Part shown: piece by piece, positions 23,888 through 34,020 of the stretch | Numbering within the stretch: position 1 is the first letter of the stretch | Layout: each line of letters starts with the position of its first letter | Assembly: GCA_037200385.1 (NCBI GenBank) | Contig: JBBCGL010000001.1 | Coordinates: 4,417,418 to 4,481,417 of the forward strand | DNA from: Rhizomicrobium sp. | GTDB lineage: Bacteria > Pseudomonadota > Alphaproteobacteria > Micropepsales > Micropepsaceae | Length of the DNA: 64,000 bases | Direction of reading: 5' to 3' | Made by a program: the position numbers and the translations under genes | The notes under the pieces: generated by a model | Told to the model about the DNA's origin: nothing | Seen by the model: the letters and a program-made list of their open reading frames with translations, nothing else | The model's database searches: none

Positions 23888-25897
23888 TCAACCGCGGACT
23901 GGCGCACCGATCGCCGGATCGCTGCGGCTTGGCCGCCCGGTTTCGATATGGCCCGCGAAGTGCCGCAGGAATCCGCCGGGGACCTTCAGGGTCGCGACCA
24001 GGTCGTACCAGTGATCCGTCGCGGCGAGCGGCTGGCGGTGCTCGGCCGCCGCCCCTGCCGGCACGGAATAGGTGTGCGTCGCTCCGGCATGGCCGTCGCG
24101 CACCTCGAAGGCTGCCGCGACCTTGCCCGCATTGTGCAGGGTCAGGACCAGCGCCTGCTGCGCCGCGTCATAGCGCAGGTCGATCCGCGGCCCGCGGCCG
24201 CGGAAGCGGCGATAGAAGCCATTCGATCCGTGTACGGAAATATCGGGCTCGCCGCTCAGCGCCAGCGTCTGGCTCGCGGTCTTGCCGGCCTCCACCGAAT
24301 AGAACCACGGCCCTTCGCCGGCCCGCGCCGAATAGGCGATGAAGCCGGCGCCTGCCGCGCCGCGGTTCTCGAAGCCGAGCGTCGCGCCGTCGAACGTCGC
24401 GTCGAAATCATAGGGCAGGGGTCGGGCCGGCCGCTGTCCCGGCTCCTGCCGCGGCAGCACGGCGCCCTGCGGCCGTTTCGCCGCCGGCAGCGCCGCCTGC
24501 GCGTCGGCCCGCGCCAGCGCCGCGTCGCCGCCGGCCACCGCCGGCCAGGCGCTCTGCTGCGTGAAATCGAACATCGAGGTGAGGTCGCCCGCCATGGCGC
24601 GCCGCCACGGGCTGATGTTCGGCTCCATCACGCCGAAGCGCGTTTCGAGGAAGCGGATGACCGAGGTGTGGTCGCTGAGCTGCGAATTGACGAAGCCGCC
24701 GCGGGTCCAGGGCGAGACCACGATCAGCGGCACGCGCGGCCCGAAGCCGACCGGCTCCCACAGATAGTTCTCGGCCTTGGTGTCCACCGTGCTGAGGCCG
24801 ATCGACTCGTGGATCGCCGGCACCAGCGGCGGCACGTGATCGAAGAACCCGTCATTCTCGTCATAGTTCAGGATGAAGGCGGTCTTGGCCCAGACCTCGG
24901 GATTGGCCGCCAGCGCCTCCAGCAGCCGCGCGGTCAGCGACTCGCCATAGCCCGGCGTCGCCGTCGGATGCTCGCACAGGATATAGGGCGCGACGATCCA
25001 CGACACCTGCGGCAGGCGGTCGGCCTGCACGTCGGCCGCGAAGGCCGCGACCAGATGCTCGCCGCGCGAGGTCTTGGCGTTCTGCGCATTCGAGCCCGCG
25101 GCCCAGCTCCGCCCCTTGCGCTGCAGCGCCGACGGCGCGCCGCGGAACGCGGTGAAATAGGCGAGCCCGTTGTCGCCGTAATTGTCGAACTCCTGGTAGA
25201 CCCGCCAGTCGATCCCCGCCGCCTCGAGGCGCTCGGCATAGGTCGTCCAGCCATAGCTCTTGAAGCCCTTGGAGTCGTTGGCCGGATCGGCCGTCTCGTT
25301 CGCCTCGTCCGGCGGATTGACGATGACCTGGTTGCCGCTGTCGCCGACGCTCAGGCCGCTGGTGCCGCTGAACAGGAACAGCCGGTTGGGATTGGTCGGC
25401 CCGAAGATCGAGCAGTGATAGGCGTCGCAGATCGTGAAGGCGTCGGCGAGCGCGTGATAGAAGGGCAGGTCGGCGCGGGTGAAATGGCCCATCGTCATCT
25501 CGCCCTTCACCGGGATCCAGGCGTCGTGGTGCTGCCACAGCCGGTGCGCCTTCTTCCAGGAATGGTCGAGGCTCTGCAGGCCCTGCGCGAAGCTCGTCCT
25601 TGTGTCGAGATGGAACGGCGTCACCGTCTCGGCATCGCCTGGCGTCCGCGGCTGGAACCATACCGGCCTGCCGCCGGGCAAGGTGATGGCGCGCGGATCG
25701 GAGAATCCGCGCACCCCGCGCAGCGTCCCGAAATAGTGATCGAAGGAGCGGTTCTCCTGCATCAGGATGACGACATGCTCGACATCGCGGATCGTGCCGG
25801 TGCGCGGCGCGGCCGGCGCGGCGAGGACGCGCTGCAGCGCGGGCGGAAGGAGTGCCGCGGCGGCGGAGAGTTTGAGAAACGTGCGGCGGTCGGTCAT
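23888..25897 (-). CDS. Tat-exported phospholipase C / acid phosphatase-like enzyme
   Basis: The 669-residue protein belongs to the bacterial phosphoesterase family of non-haemolytic phospholipase C and AcpA. It starts with a twin-arginine signal, MTDRRTFLKLSAAAALLPPA. The active-site region HVVILMQENRSFDHYFG (Glu48, Asn49, with the following Asp53 and His54) and SWIVAPY and NYDENDGFFDHVPPL are typical of the family. A C-terminal beta-sandwich region of about 170 residues follows, as in phosphocholine-specific enzymes. Export needs the TatABC encoded at 54928-56387. Phosphate or lipid scavenging outside the cytoplasm is a fair inference. Confidence 0.88.
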   Translation of the reverse strand: MTDRRTFLKLSAAAALLPPALQRVLAAPAAPRTGTIRDVEHVVILMQENRSFDHYFGTLRGVRGFSDPRAITLPGGRPVWFQPRTPGDAETVTPFHLDTRTSFAQGLQSLDHSWKKAHRLWQHHDAWIPVKGEMTMGHFTRADLPFYHALADAFTICDAYHCSIFGPTNPNRLFLFSGTSGLSVGDSGNQVIVNPPDEANETADPANDSKGFKSYGWTTYAERLEAAGIDWRVYQEFDNYGDNGLAYFTAFRGAPSALQRKGRSWAAGSNAQNAKTSRGEHLVAAFAADVQADRLPQVSWIVAPYILCEHPTATPGYGESLTARLLEALAANPEVWAKTAFILNYDENDGFFDHVPPLVPAIHESIGLSTVDTKAENYLWEPVGFGPRVPLIVVSPWTRGGFVNSQLSDHTSVIRFLETRFGVMEPNISPWRRAMAGDLTSMFDFTQQSAWPAVAGGDAALARADAQAALPAAKRPQGAVLPRQEPGQRPARPLPYDFDATFDGATLGFENRGAAGAGFIAYSARAGEGPWFYSVEAGKTASQTLALSGEPDISVHGSNGFYRRFRGRGPRIDLRYDAAQQALVLTLHNAGKVAAAFEVRDGHAGATHTYSVPAGAAAEHRQPLAATDHWYDLVATLKVPGGFLRHFAGHIETGRPSRSDPAIGAPVRG

Positions 25898-25909
25898 TCA
25901 AACTCCACT

Positions 25910-26075
25910 GTCATCCCCGGCGAGCACCGCGCGCAAGCGCGGCGCGAGGGAAGGGGACCCAGGTATCTACACAAGTCGTATCTGGAAAATATGTCACTGA
26001 ATCGCGAGAGCGGTCTTGGCCCAACCACCTGGGTCCCTTCCCTCGCACCGCTCCGCGGTGCTCGCCGGGGATGAC
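25910..26075. repeat. Palindromic repeat family C, copy 2
   Basis: Outer ends are GTCATCCCCGGCGAGCACCG and CGCCGGGGATGAC. Inner arms GGAAGGGGACCCAGGT and ACCTGGGTCCCTTCC differ by one G. The centre is AT-richer. It separates the phospholipase gene from rsmA. Confidence 0.88.
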
Positions 26076-26083
26076 AGCGAGCG

Positions 26084-26932
26084 TTAAACCGCAGCGGCTT
26101 GCGAAAACGCCCGCGCCAGCGCCGCGAACTCCGGTATCGACAGCTCCTCCGGCCGCGTGGTCGGCGCGATGCCGCAGGCCGCGATGCGTGCCTCGGCGTC
26201 GGGCGCCAGGGTCCTCAGGCTTTGCCGCAGCATCTTGCGCCGCTGGCCGAACGACGCCGCGGTGACGCGCTCGAGATCGCCCAGCCGCGCCGGTGCCACC
26301 GGCTCGGCCAAAGGCTCCAGCCTGACGATGCTGGACGTGACATTGGGCGGCGGCACGAAGGCGCTGCGCGAGACGTCGAACAGGATCTTCGCCGTGCTGC
26401 GCCACTGCGCCAGCACCGACAGGCGGCCGTAATGCTCGGTCGCCGGCCTGGCGACGATGCGCTCGGCGACTTCGCGCTGGAACATCAGCGTCAGGCTCGA
26501 CCAGAAGGGCGGCCAGGTCTTCGCGGTCAGCCACTTCACCAGCAGCGCGGTGCCGATATTGTAGGGCAGGTTGGCCGCGATGCGGACCGGTTCGCCCGCG
26601 AACAGGCCCGCTTCGTCGATCTCCAGCGCATCGGCGGAGACGATCTCGAGCCGGCCGGGATAGGCCGCCGCGATCTGCGCCAGCGCCGGCAGGCAGCGCG
26701 TATCGCGCTCGACCGCGACCACCCGTGCCGCGCCCTCCGCGAGCAGGGCCCGGGTCAGCCCGCCGGGCCCCGGCCCCACCTCGTAGAACGTCCCGCCGGC
26801 AGCAGCGCCCGCCGCGCGCGCGATGCGGCCCGTGAGATTGAGATCGAGCAGGAAATTCTGCCCCAGCGATTTCTTCGCCTGCAGATCGTGCGCCGCGATC
26901 ACCTCGCGCAGCGGCGGCAGCGCGTCAGCCAC
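26084..26932 (-). CDS. rsmA: 16S rRNA dimethyladenosine transferase
   Basis: RsmA (KsgA) dimethylates two adjacent adenosines near the 3' end of 16S rRNA during 30S assembly. The 282-residue protein has [11 protein letters not shown] at 20-30, motif [15 protein letters not shown] and motif IV NLPYNIG, all diagnostic. Its start overlaps the end of pdxA by eight bases. It is the last gene of the lptF-lptG-lptD-surA-pdxA-rsmA run. Confidence 0.97.
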   Translation of the reverse strand: MADALPPLREVIAAHDLQAKKSLGQNFLLDLNLTGRIARAAGAAAGGTFYEVGPGPGGLTRALLAEGAARVVAVERDTRCLPALAQIAAAYPGRLEIVSADALEIDEAGLFAGEPVRIAANLPYNIGTALLVKWLTAKTWPPFWSSLTLMFQREVAERIVARPATEHYGRLSVLAQWRSTAKILFDVSRSAFVPPPNVTSSIVRLEPLAEPVAPARLGDLERVTAASFGQRRKMLRQSLRTLAPDAEARIAACGIAPTTRPEELSIPEFAALARAFSQAAAV

Positions 26933-27875
26933 GGGCGCGCGCGTCCGCCATTGCCGCCGCCATCTTGATCGCCGCGATCATGCTGCGCGTGTCCGCCTTG
27001 CCGGTGCCGGCGATGTCGAACGCCGTGCCGTGATCCGGCGAGGTCCGTACGATGGGCAGTCCCAGCGTCACGTTCACCCCGTCCCAGAAGGACAGGGTCT
27101 TGATCGGGATCAGCGCCTGGTCGTGATACATGCACAGCGCCGCGTCGTAGCGCGCCCGGGCTTCGGCGTGGAACAGCGTGTCGGCCGGCAGCGGTCCGCG
27201 CACGTCGTGCCCGCGCGCCAGAAGCGCCGCGACCGCCGGCGCGATCGCCGCGCCGTCCTCGCCGCCCAGCACGCCGTCCTCGCCCGCATGCGGATTGAGC
27301 CCGGCCACGGCGAGCCGCGGCGCCGCGATGCCGAAATCGCGCTTGAGCGCCGCCAGCACGATCTCACCCGTCTCGACGATGGCCGCCGCGGTGATCGCGC
27401 CGGGCACCTGCGCCAGCGGCATGTGCACCGTCAGCGGCACGACGCGCAGCACGTCGCTCGCCAGCATCATCACCGCGCGCGGACTGCCGGTGAGCGCGGC
27501 GAGGAATTCGGTATGACCGGGGTGCGGGAAGCCGGCCTGCGCCAGCACCGCCTTGTTGATCGGCGCCGTCACGACCGCGGCCGCTTCGCCGCGCTGTGCC
27601 TGTGCGACGGCGAGCTCGATCGCCGCGATCACCGCGGCGGCGTTGGCGCCGTCCGGCTTGCCCGGCACGCGCGACGCCTTCGCGGTCGTGGCGAGGACGT
27701 CGCCGGCGAAGCCCACGCTGCGGAAGACTTCCGGATCGCCGGTCAGGCGCAGCGCATGCCCGCCGATCCGGCCGCCCAGCGCCGCGAAGGCCGCGACCGC
27801 AACCTCCGGCCCGATGCCGGCCGGTTCGCCCATCGTGATGAGGATCGGTGCGTCCGCGTTACTTGACTTCGACAT
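26925..27875 (-). CDS. pdxA: 4-hydroxythreonine-4-phosphate dehydrogenase
   Basis: PdxA oxidises 4-phosphohydroxy-L-threonine in the DXP-dependent route to pyridoxal phosphate. The 316-residue protein has [12 protein letters not shown] near the start and the histidines that bind the metal, in [18 protein letters not shown] and [10 protein letters not shown]. It overlaps surA by 17 bases at its start and rsmA by eight at its end, so the three genes share one transcript. Confidence 0.96.
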   Translation of the reverse strand: MSKSSNADAPILITMGEPAGIGPEVAVAAFAALGGRIGGHALRLTGDPEVFRSVGFAGDVLATTAKASRVPGKPDGANAAAVIAAIELAVAQAQRGEAAAVVTAPINKAVLAQAGFPHPGHTEFLAALTGSPRAVMMLASDVLRVVPLTVHMPLAQVPGAITAAAIVETGEIVLAALKRDFGIAAPRLAVAGLNPHAGEDGVLGGEDGAAIAPAVAALLARGHDVRGPLPADTLFHAEARARYDAALCMYHDQALIPIKTLSFWDGVNVTLGLPIVRTSPDHGTAFDIAGTGKADTRSMIAAIKMAAAMADARARG

Positions 27876-29292
27876 TGGCGTTGCGCCGCAGGTCGCGCAG
27901 ATAGCGCCGCGACAGCATGGTGATCTGCTGGTCGAACAGGCTCTCTTCGACCTGCTGGCGGTTCGGCGCCGGCCACACGGTGCGGGTCGGCGCCCGCTTG
28001 TCGCAGCGGACCATCATCTCGACGCCGGCCGGCGAGGTGAAGGGCGGCGTCGCCTCGCCCGGGCCCGCCTTGTTGATCGCGGCCTGGATGTCGGGGCTGA
28101 GGTCGCTGATCTTCAGGCCCATCTTGGCGAGGTCCTGGTAGACGAGGCCGTGCACCTGCTCGGCGATCTTCGGCAGCATGTCGCAGCCATTGACGTGCTC
28201 GCGGATCTGGGTCGCGATCTTCATCACGTTCTCCATCAGCGCCTTGGGCGGATTGGCCCCCACCGGCAGCAGCAGGCGCGCCACGGTCAAGGGGCCGGTC
28301 GGCTTGAGCGAGGCCGGATCGGGCAGCTTGGTGCCGAGGCCTTCCTGCCGCTCGCGCAGGCCGAGGATGTAATAGCCGCCGGTCGAGCGGATCGGATCGG
28401 AGACCTGTCCGGGCTCCATCTTCATCAGCGCGGCGTCGAGCTCGGCCGGAAGCTGGCCCTGGTGCACCCAGCCCATGTCGCCGCCGGAGGCCGCGGTCGG
28501 GCTCTGGCTGAACTGGCGCGCCACGGTCTGGAACTGCGCCCCCGAGTTGAGCTGCGCGCGGACGTCCTGCGCGTCCTTCAGCACCTTGGCGTCGACGTCG
28601 GGATTGTCGACGCCGAGGAAGATGACGGAGACGAGGAAATGCGGCTTGTCGGCGCCCTCGTTCTGGCGCGCCATCTCGGCGTCGATGTCGGCCGGCGTGA
28701 TGTTGATGCGATCCTGGAATTCGTCCTGCACCGCCTTCTGCCAGGCGATCTGCACCGCGATCTGCGCCCGCAGCGTCGCCATGTCGACGCCCGTCTTCTT
28801 GAGCAGGTCGGCGAGCTGGTCCTTGGTCATGTGGTTGTCGCCGGTGATGCGCTCGATCGACTTGTCCACGTCGGTCGGCGACACGGTGATGTTCTTGCGC
28901 CGCGCTTCCTGGATCTGAAGCTGCTCGGTCTCGAGCTGCTTGAGCACCTGGTCGCGCAGGCGGCTCATCACGTCCGGCGTGGCCTGGATGCCGGAGGTCG
29001 AGACGAACAGCAGGATGCGCTGGTGCAGGTCGTATTCGGTGATGATCGCGTCGTTGACGATCGCGGCGACGCCGTCGGCCCGCCCGGTGTCGGATTGCAG
29101 GACCGCGCCCGGCGGCGGGTTGGCCGCGGGCGTCGTGCCGTCGGGAGGCGTCGTGGCCGCCGGCGTGGTGGCCGGTTGCGTCCCGGGCGGCGGTCCGGAG
29201 GGTCCCGACAGCGCCTGGCCGAGCGACGGTGCCGCCGCGGCGAGCGCCATCAGGCCTCCAAGAATTGCGAATTGCAGATGTCTTTTGGACAA
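27859..29292 (-). CDS. surA: Periplasmic chaperone and peptidyl-prolyl isomerase SurA
   Basis: SurA escorts outer membrane proteins, LptD among them, across the periplasm. I chose the TTG at 29292: AAGG lies upstream and the result is a proper signal peptide (SKRHLQFAILGGLMALAAAA). No ATG fits; the frame runs open to 29433 but gives an Arg-rich extension. The 477-residue protein has a Pro/Thr-rich linker at about 30-65, the N-terminal chaperone domain, one clear parvulin domain (SQSPTAASGGDMGWV, GGYYILGLRERQ) and a second degenerate one. It lies 145 bases downstream of lptD. Confidence 0.93.
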   Translation of the reverse strand: MSKRHLQFAILGGLMALAAAAPSLGQALSGPSGPPPGTQPATTPAATTPPDGTTPAANPPPGAVLQSDTGRADGVAAIVNDAIITEYDLHQRILLFVSTSGIQATPDVMSRLRDQVLKQLETEQLQIQEARRKNITVSPTDVDKSIERITGDNHMTKDQLADLLKKTGVDMATLRAQIAVQIAWQKAVQDEFQDRINITPADIDAEMARQNEGADKPHFLVSVIFLGVDNPDVDAKVLKDAQDVRAQLNSGAQFQTVARQFSQSPTAASGGDMGWVHQGQLPAELDAALMKMEPGQVSDPIRSTGGYYILGLRERQEGLGTKLPDPASLKPTGPLTVARLLLPVGANPPKALMENVMKIATQIREHVNGCDMLPKIAEQVHGLVYQDLAKMGLKISDLSPDIQAAINKAGPGEATPPFTSPAGVEMMVRCDKRAPTRTVWPAPNRQQVEESLFDQQITMLSRRYLRDLRRNANVEVK

Positions 29293-29437
29293 CGGTCGGA
29301 CCTTCGGCAGCAATCTCAATGGTTTACGCGCTCGCCCCCGAACCGGCGGGGAGAATACGGAAAAATTCCCCAAGCGCAATCCGCCAAGCCGAACGGACGA
29401 CCGGTTTGGCGGCAGGACGGCGGAACCTCGCAAAAAG

Positions 29438-31606
29438 TCACGGCCGCGAAAAGACGTCTTGTGGGAACAAGCTAAACGGCGCGATCGGCTGATCCCCGGT
29501 TTTCAGCTGGAAGCGCAAGATGAACGAGGTCGAGGGCGGCACGTCGCGGTCGGTGGTGAATTTGCGGCGATAGGCGATGGAGACGCCCAGGCACTCGTCC
29601 TCATAGCCCAGGCCCAGCTCCGTATCGAGCATCTGGCCCGCCAGCAGGTCGCGCCTTATGGCGCCGAAGGCCTGCCAGTTCTGGTAGAAATTGACGTCCG
29701 CCTGGGCATTGATTTCCTCGCGCTCGCCGAGGCCCAGGGTCTGGAGTTCCGCCGGCAGCTGCACATAGCTGATCTGGAGCGAGGTGCGCCCGAATTCTCC
29801 GGTCAGGTAAACCTCGTGGCGCCGGACCGTGCCGTTGTCGCGGTCGATATCGATCCGGTCGGTCAGGTCGATATAGGGCAGGAATTTGATGCTCACCCGC
29901 CCCACGATGTCCGATGCAGTGCCGTGCTCGCCGGAATCGGGTCCGAAGATCGGATCGGGCTTGAGGCGATAAGTCTGGCCCAGCACCGCATCGACGGAGC
30001 CCGAGGGGAACACCGCGCGGGCATGGATTCCGATATTGGCGCGCGGTCCGCTCTCCACGAGATCGTAGCCGGGCATCTGGTCGAAGCTCAGCACGTTGTT
30101 GTCGTCGAGTTCGAACGCAGCGCTGTCCTCGTTGGGGATGCCGGCCGGATTGCCGCCATAGGGCTGCAGGATGGCCTGCACGATGGGCTCGACGATGAAG
30201 GCGCGGCCCTGGCCGGTGGAGGAAATGAACGGCCAGCGCCAGTCGAGCGCGGCGTAGGGCACGCCCCGGCTGATGAACTGGTCGCCGGTGCCGGGCGTGA
30301 GCGAGTCGCTCACATGATAGACGTCGCCGCGCGCATCCAGCTGCAGGGTCAGGAGCTGGCCGCCGGGCAGGACGGTCGGCCAGCGCATCCGCATCTCGGC
30401 CGTCGCGCGCTGATCGTCCTCGCCGATGTCGCGGTTGAGCGCGACGGTGTCGAGGTCGAAGCGGAACTGTCCGCCCAGCAGCTTGTCGGTCGGGATGTAG
30501 TTGTACTCGATCAGCGGCAGCGCAAAGGGGATGACGCCGGCGCTGTCCGTCGCGCGTAGGCCCTGGAAGAAGTAGCCGGTCACCGCGAAACGCGAGCGCC
30601 CGCCGGTGTCCTCGACGAACAGGTCGCTCACCAGCCGGTCGAGCTGCGAGACGTCGTAACGCTTCAGATAGGTGTCGTTGCTGGTGAGCTGCAGGTCGTA
30701 GCCGGTGCGCCAGCCGTCCGAGATCGGGATGCGGCCCGAGCCGAACAGGCTCGAATAGAACTGGCCCTGCTGCCCGCTGAGGCCGCCGTCCGGATTGTAG
30801 GCGATCGAGCCCTGCAGCCACATGCCGCCGTCGTTCCAGCGCTGGCGGTATTCGCCGGCCAGCACCTCGCCGCCGCGCGTCGACACCGTCGGCGTGATCG
30901 TCGCGTCGCTCGACGGCGTCAACGCGATATAGACCGGGACCTTCGCGAAATAGCCGATATTGGTCGAGTTGCCCACGTCGGGCGTGAGGATGCCGCTGGC
31001 ATAGCGCACCGTCGGATCGGGCTCGCGCAGATAAGGCGAGTAGAACACCGGCACGTCGAAGAACTCGATCGCCGCGTCGTGGAACACGATGAGATGCTTG
31101 ATCTGGTCGTAGACGACATGCGCCGCGCGCACCTTCCACACCGGCGTGCGCTGGCCGGGCTGGTTGCAGATCTTGCAAGGGGTATAGGCGGCGTCGAACG
31201 CCTCGACGAAACGGCCCTGGCTGCGCGTCGCGTTCGTCGCGACCATCCGGCCGTTCTTGCCGATCAGCGCCGCAAAGCCCTTGAGCGCGCCGTCGCGCAT
31301 CTTGTCGGTCAGGGTGACGTACTGGCCGAAGGCGACGTTGCCGCGTTCGTCGGTCAGGCTCACATGGCCGCTCGCGACCATCTTGTCGTGCACTTCGTCA
31401 TAGGCCACCTGGTCGGCCAGCAGCACGCGGCCGTCGCTGTCGATCTCGACATGGCCGCGCGCCGTGACGATATGGGCGTCGACGTCGTAGTCGAGCTCGT
31501 CGGCCTGCAGCAGCACGTCGCCCCTGATGGCGAGCGGCGCTGCGGCCTGCGCCGCCAGCGGCAGCCCGAAGGCGGTGGCGAGGGCGAGGACGCGGAACGC
31601 TCTCAT
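29438..31606 (-). CDS. lptD: LPS-assembly protein LptD
   Basis: LptD is the outer membrane beta-barrel that, with LptE, places lipopolysaccharide in the outer leaflet. The 722-residue precursor has a signal peptide (MRAFRVLALATAFGLPLAAQA), an N-terminal OstA jelly-roll of about residues 30-150 (ARGHVEIDSDGRVLLADQV) and a long barrel domain ending in an aromatic residue-rich strand. Two cysteines lie close together in YTPCKICNQPG after the jelly-roll, which suggests a short disulphide different from the E. coli pattern. The start overlaps lptG by four bases. No lptE is seen in the window. Confidence 0.95.
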   Translation of the reverse strand: MRAFRVLALATAFGLPLAAQAAAPLAIRGDVLLQADELDYDVDAHIVTARGHVEIDSDGRVLLADQVAYDEVHDKMVASGHVSLTDERGNVAFGQYVTLTDKMRDGALKGFAALIGKNGRMVATNATRSQGRFVEAFDAAYTPCKICNQPGQRTPVWKVRAAHVVYDQIKHLIVFHDAAIEFFDVPVFYSPYLREPDPTVRYASGILTPDVGNSTNIGYFAKVPVYIALTPSSDATITPTVSTRGGEVLAGEYRQRWNDGGMWLQGSIAYNPDGGLSGQQGQFYSSLFGSGRIPISDGWRTGYDLQLTSNDTYLKRYDVSQLDRLVSDLFVEDTGGRSRFAVTGYFFQGLRATDSAGVIPFALPLIEYNYIPTDKLLGGQFRFDLDTVALNRDIGEDDQRATAEMRMRWPTVLPGGQLLTLQLDARGDVYHVSDSLTPGTGDQFISRGVPYAALDWRWPFISSTGQGRAFIVEPIVQAILQPYGGNPAGIPNEDSAAFELDDNNVLSFDQMPGYDLVESGPRANIGIHARAVFPSGSVDAVLGQTYRLKPDPIFGPDSGEHGTASDIVGRVSIKFLPYIDLTDRIDIDRDNGTVRRHEVYLTGEFGRTSLQISYVQLPAELQTLGLGEREEINAQADVNFYQNWQAFGAIRRDLLAGQMLDTELGLGYEDECLGVSIAYRRKFTTDRDVPPSTSFILRFQLKTGDQPIAPFSLFPQDVFSRP

Positions 31607-32694
31607 CCGTCCTCCTGGTTGAAGACGAGGGTCATGCCGATCAGGATCGCGGCCGAGGCCGGCGCCGTCGCCGCCAGCGCGATGGGCAGGATGCCGCTCT
31701 GCCCCAGGGCGCGGGCGAACTCGCTGAAGAAATAGATTCCGAAGCCCGCCAGGGCGCTGATCAACACCACGCGCATCAGCCCGCCGCTGCGTCCGACGCG
31801 CACCGAGAAGCTCGCGGCCATGAACACCATGGCCGCGAACAGCGCGGGCAGGGCGAGCAGGGTGTAGAAATAGAGCTCATAGCGCACCGCGGAGAAGCCG
31901 GCGGTCTGCGCCGCATGGATGAAGCTCGGCAACTGCCAGAACGACAGCGTGTAGGGCGGCGCGAAGCTCTCCTGGATCTGCACCGGGGTCAGCGTCGTGG
32001 GCAGGTCGTAGCTGCGGTGATAGACCGGACTGCCCTCCGCCCCGCTCACCCAGGCGTCGCTGAGCTTCCACACGCCCGATTGCAGCTCGGCCGATTTCGC
32101 GTCGACCCGTCCCTTGAAATGGTCCTGCCCGCGATAGACGAACACCAGGACGTTCTCGAGATGGACGCCTTGGTTGGTCACGCGCAGCGCGTGGATCACC
32201 GATTGCTGGTTCTCGTCGCCCTGGCGCATGTAGAGGCCGTTGGGCGAGATGGAGAGCTGCGACGCCTCGCCCTTGATGTACTTCGCCTCCAGCGCCGCGA
32301 ACTGCGCCAGCATGCGCGAGGACAGCGGCGTGACCAGCAGCACCACGATGAAGCCCAGACCCGCCGCCACCGCCAGCGGCGGCGCCAGGAAATCCCAGGC
32401 CGACATGCCGGCGGCGCGGATCGCGACCAGCTCCTGGTTGCGCGACAGCCGCGCGAAGGCGAACACCCCGCCCAGCAGGACCGCGAAGGGCATCATCTTC
32501 TGTCCGAGGTCGGGAAGCTGCAGCACCGCCATCGCGATCACCACCAGCGTGGGCACGCCGCGTCCGCCCGTGCGGTTGGTGAGGTCCACGATGTCGATCG
32601 AGAAGGCGAGGATCAGCAAGGTGCCGTAGACGATCCCGATCCCGATCAGGAACTGGATGGCGAGATAGCGGTAGAGCGTCCAGGACCAGCTCAT
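31603..32694 (-). CDS. lptG: LPS export permease LptG
   Basis: LptG is one of two permease subunits that, with LptB, extract LPS from the inner membrane. The 363-residue protein has three membrane helices, a periplasmic jelly-roll (about 130-260) and three more helices. The ATG at 32694 overlaps the lptF stop (ATGA). Typical features are LYRYLAIQFLIGIG at the start and RLSRNQELVAIRAAGMSAW. Confidence 0.95.
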   Translation of the reverse strand: MSWSWTLYRYLAIQFLIGIGIVYGTLLILAFSIDIVDLTNRTGGRGVPTLVVIAMAVLQLPDLGQKMMPFAVLLGGVFAFARLSRNQELVAIRAAGMSAWDFLAPPLAVAAGLGFIVVLLVTPLSSRMLAQFAALEAKYIKGEASQLSISPNGLYMRQGDENQQSVIHALRVTNQGVHLENVLVFVYRGQDHFKGRVDAKSAELQSGVWKLSDAWVSGAEGSPVYHRSYDLPTTLTPVQIQESFAPPYTLSFWQLPSFIHAAQTAGFSAVRYELYFYTLLALPALFAAMVFMAASFSVRVGRSGGLMRVVLISALAGFGIYFFSEFARALGQSGILPIALAATAPASAAILIGMTLVFNQEDG

Positions 32695-33818
32695 GTCGCC
32701 GCTTCCAGCGGCGCCGGGCGGCGCAGCCACGCCATCGGGTCGGCGCCCATGAGATTGGCGAGCGCCAGCGCGCTGCCGAGCAGCGGGATCGCATAGAACA
32801 GCACGTTCAGCGACGGATCGCGCGCCGCCAGGCCCTGCACGCCATAGCCTGCGATGCGCACCGCCGCGACCGCGACGATGGCGAAGGTGAGGCGCAGCGC
32901 ATTGGCGCCGCGCGCGCGGCTGCCGCGCAGGATCGCGGCCAGCGCGATCAGCGCGAAGGCGATGCAGTAGAGCGGCTGCGACAGCCGGTTGTGCCCCTCG
33001 GCGATATAGGCGTTGCGCACCTTGGGCGACAGGCCGGGATCGGGATGGAAGAGCTCGGAGAGATAACGCTCCGAGGTGGCGCGGTCGGTGGCCCGCGCCG
33101 GTCCCGCGAACTGGTCGAGGTCGAAGACGTAGCGCTGGAATTTCAGGACCGAGAGCTGCGCCCCGCCATTGCTGCTCGCCTCGATCGTGCCGTCGACCAT
33201 GATGAGTCGCGCGCCGCCCGCGGTCTGCACCAGCTGGCCGCTCTCGGCGAGATAGGTGATGGCGTGCATCGGGTTGCGGTTGTCGTGCACGAACACGCCG
33301 CGGATCGTGCCGTCGGAATTGAGCTCGCGGATGAACACCGTGAGCCCGGTCGCCGGGGTGTTGAACTCGCCCTCGTTGAGCAGCGCGGTGCCGATGTCGG
33401 CGCGGATGTCGACCACCTTGTCCTTCATCGCCCGCTGTCCCGCCGGCATGAGATAGAGGCCGCAGGCATAGGTCAGCGCCATGACGATCGCGGCCGAGAT
33501 GAACACCGGCACCGCGATCTGCGCCCGGCTGAAGCCCGCCGCCGCCATCACCACCAGCTCGCTGTCGGTGTTGAGCTTGGAGAGCGCGAACAGCGTGCCG
33601 GCGAAGAACGCGATCGGCAGGATGATGACCAGCAGGCTCGGCAGCACCAGCAAGGTGAGATAGAGGAACGTCGGCGCCGACTGGCCGCGGTTAATCACCA
33701 GGTCGAGCAGGCGCAACGACTGCGACAGCCAGATCACGGCCGTCAGCAGGAAGGCGAACAATGCCGTCGGCCCGACAAGCTGGCCCAGCAGGTAGAGCGA
33801 CAGTCGCGGCAGTTTCAC
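32691..33818 (-). CDS. lptF: LPS export permease LptF
   Basis: LptF pairs with LptG in the LptB2FG transporter. The 375-residue protein has the same 3-plus-3 helix layout and the family motif LSKLNTDSELVVMAAAGFSR after the third helix. It is the first gene of the envelope operon and is divergent from pepA; the 202-base gap between them should hold both promoters. An AT-rich CCCTAAACTAGC near 33886-33897 is a possible -10 region. Confidence 0.95.
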   Translation of the reverse strand: MKLPRLSLYLLGQLVGPTALFAFLLTAVIWLSQSLRLLDLVINRGQSAPTFLYLTLLVLPSLLVIILPIAFFAGTLFALSKLNTDSELVVMAAAGFSRAQIAVPVFISAAIVMALTYACGLYLMPAGQRAMKDKVVDIRADIGTALLNEGEFNTPATGLTVFIRELNSDGTIRGVFVHDNRNPMHAITYLAESGQLVQTAGGARLIMVDGTIEASSNGGAQLSVLKFQRYVFDLDQFAGPARATDRATSERYLSELFHPDPGLSPKVRNAYIAEGHNRLSQPLYCIAFALIALAAILRGSRARGANALRLTFAIVAVAAVRIAGYGVQGLAARDPSLNVLFYAIPLLGSALALANLMGADPMAWLRRPAPLEAAT

Positions 33819-34020
33819 GCTTCCAGCCGTTCCAAGCGCCGGGCCGGCACGATCGCGTGCAAGCCCTTTCGCCCCTTCCTAGATTCGCCCTAAACTAGCA
33901 TTCTCGCATGGCGGTCCGGCAACCCGGCCCAGGCCAGCGCCTGCCTCGCATACGGGCTGAATACCCCTTAAAGACACGTCAGCGCCAGACCGAATCCCCG
34001 AAGAATCCAGGAGAAATTTC

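Noticed and set aside
21326-26074. A 1582-codon open frame on the plus strand
   Set aside because: It runs antisense across the amidohydrolase, dehydrogenase and phospholipase genes and through repeats. Its translation is Arg/Ala/His-rich without domain motifs, a common effect of high GC.
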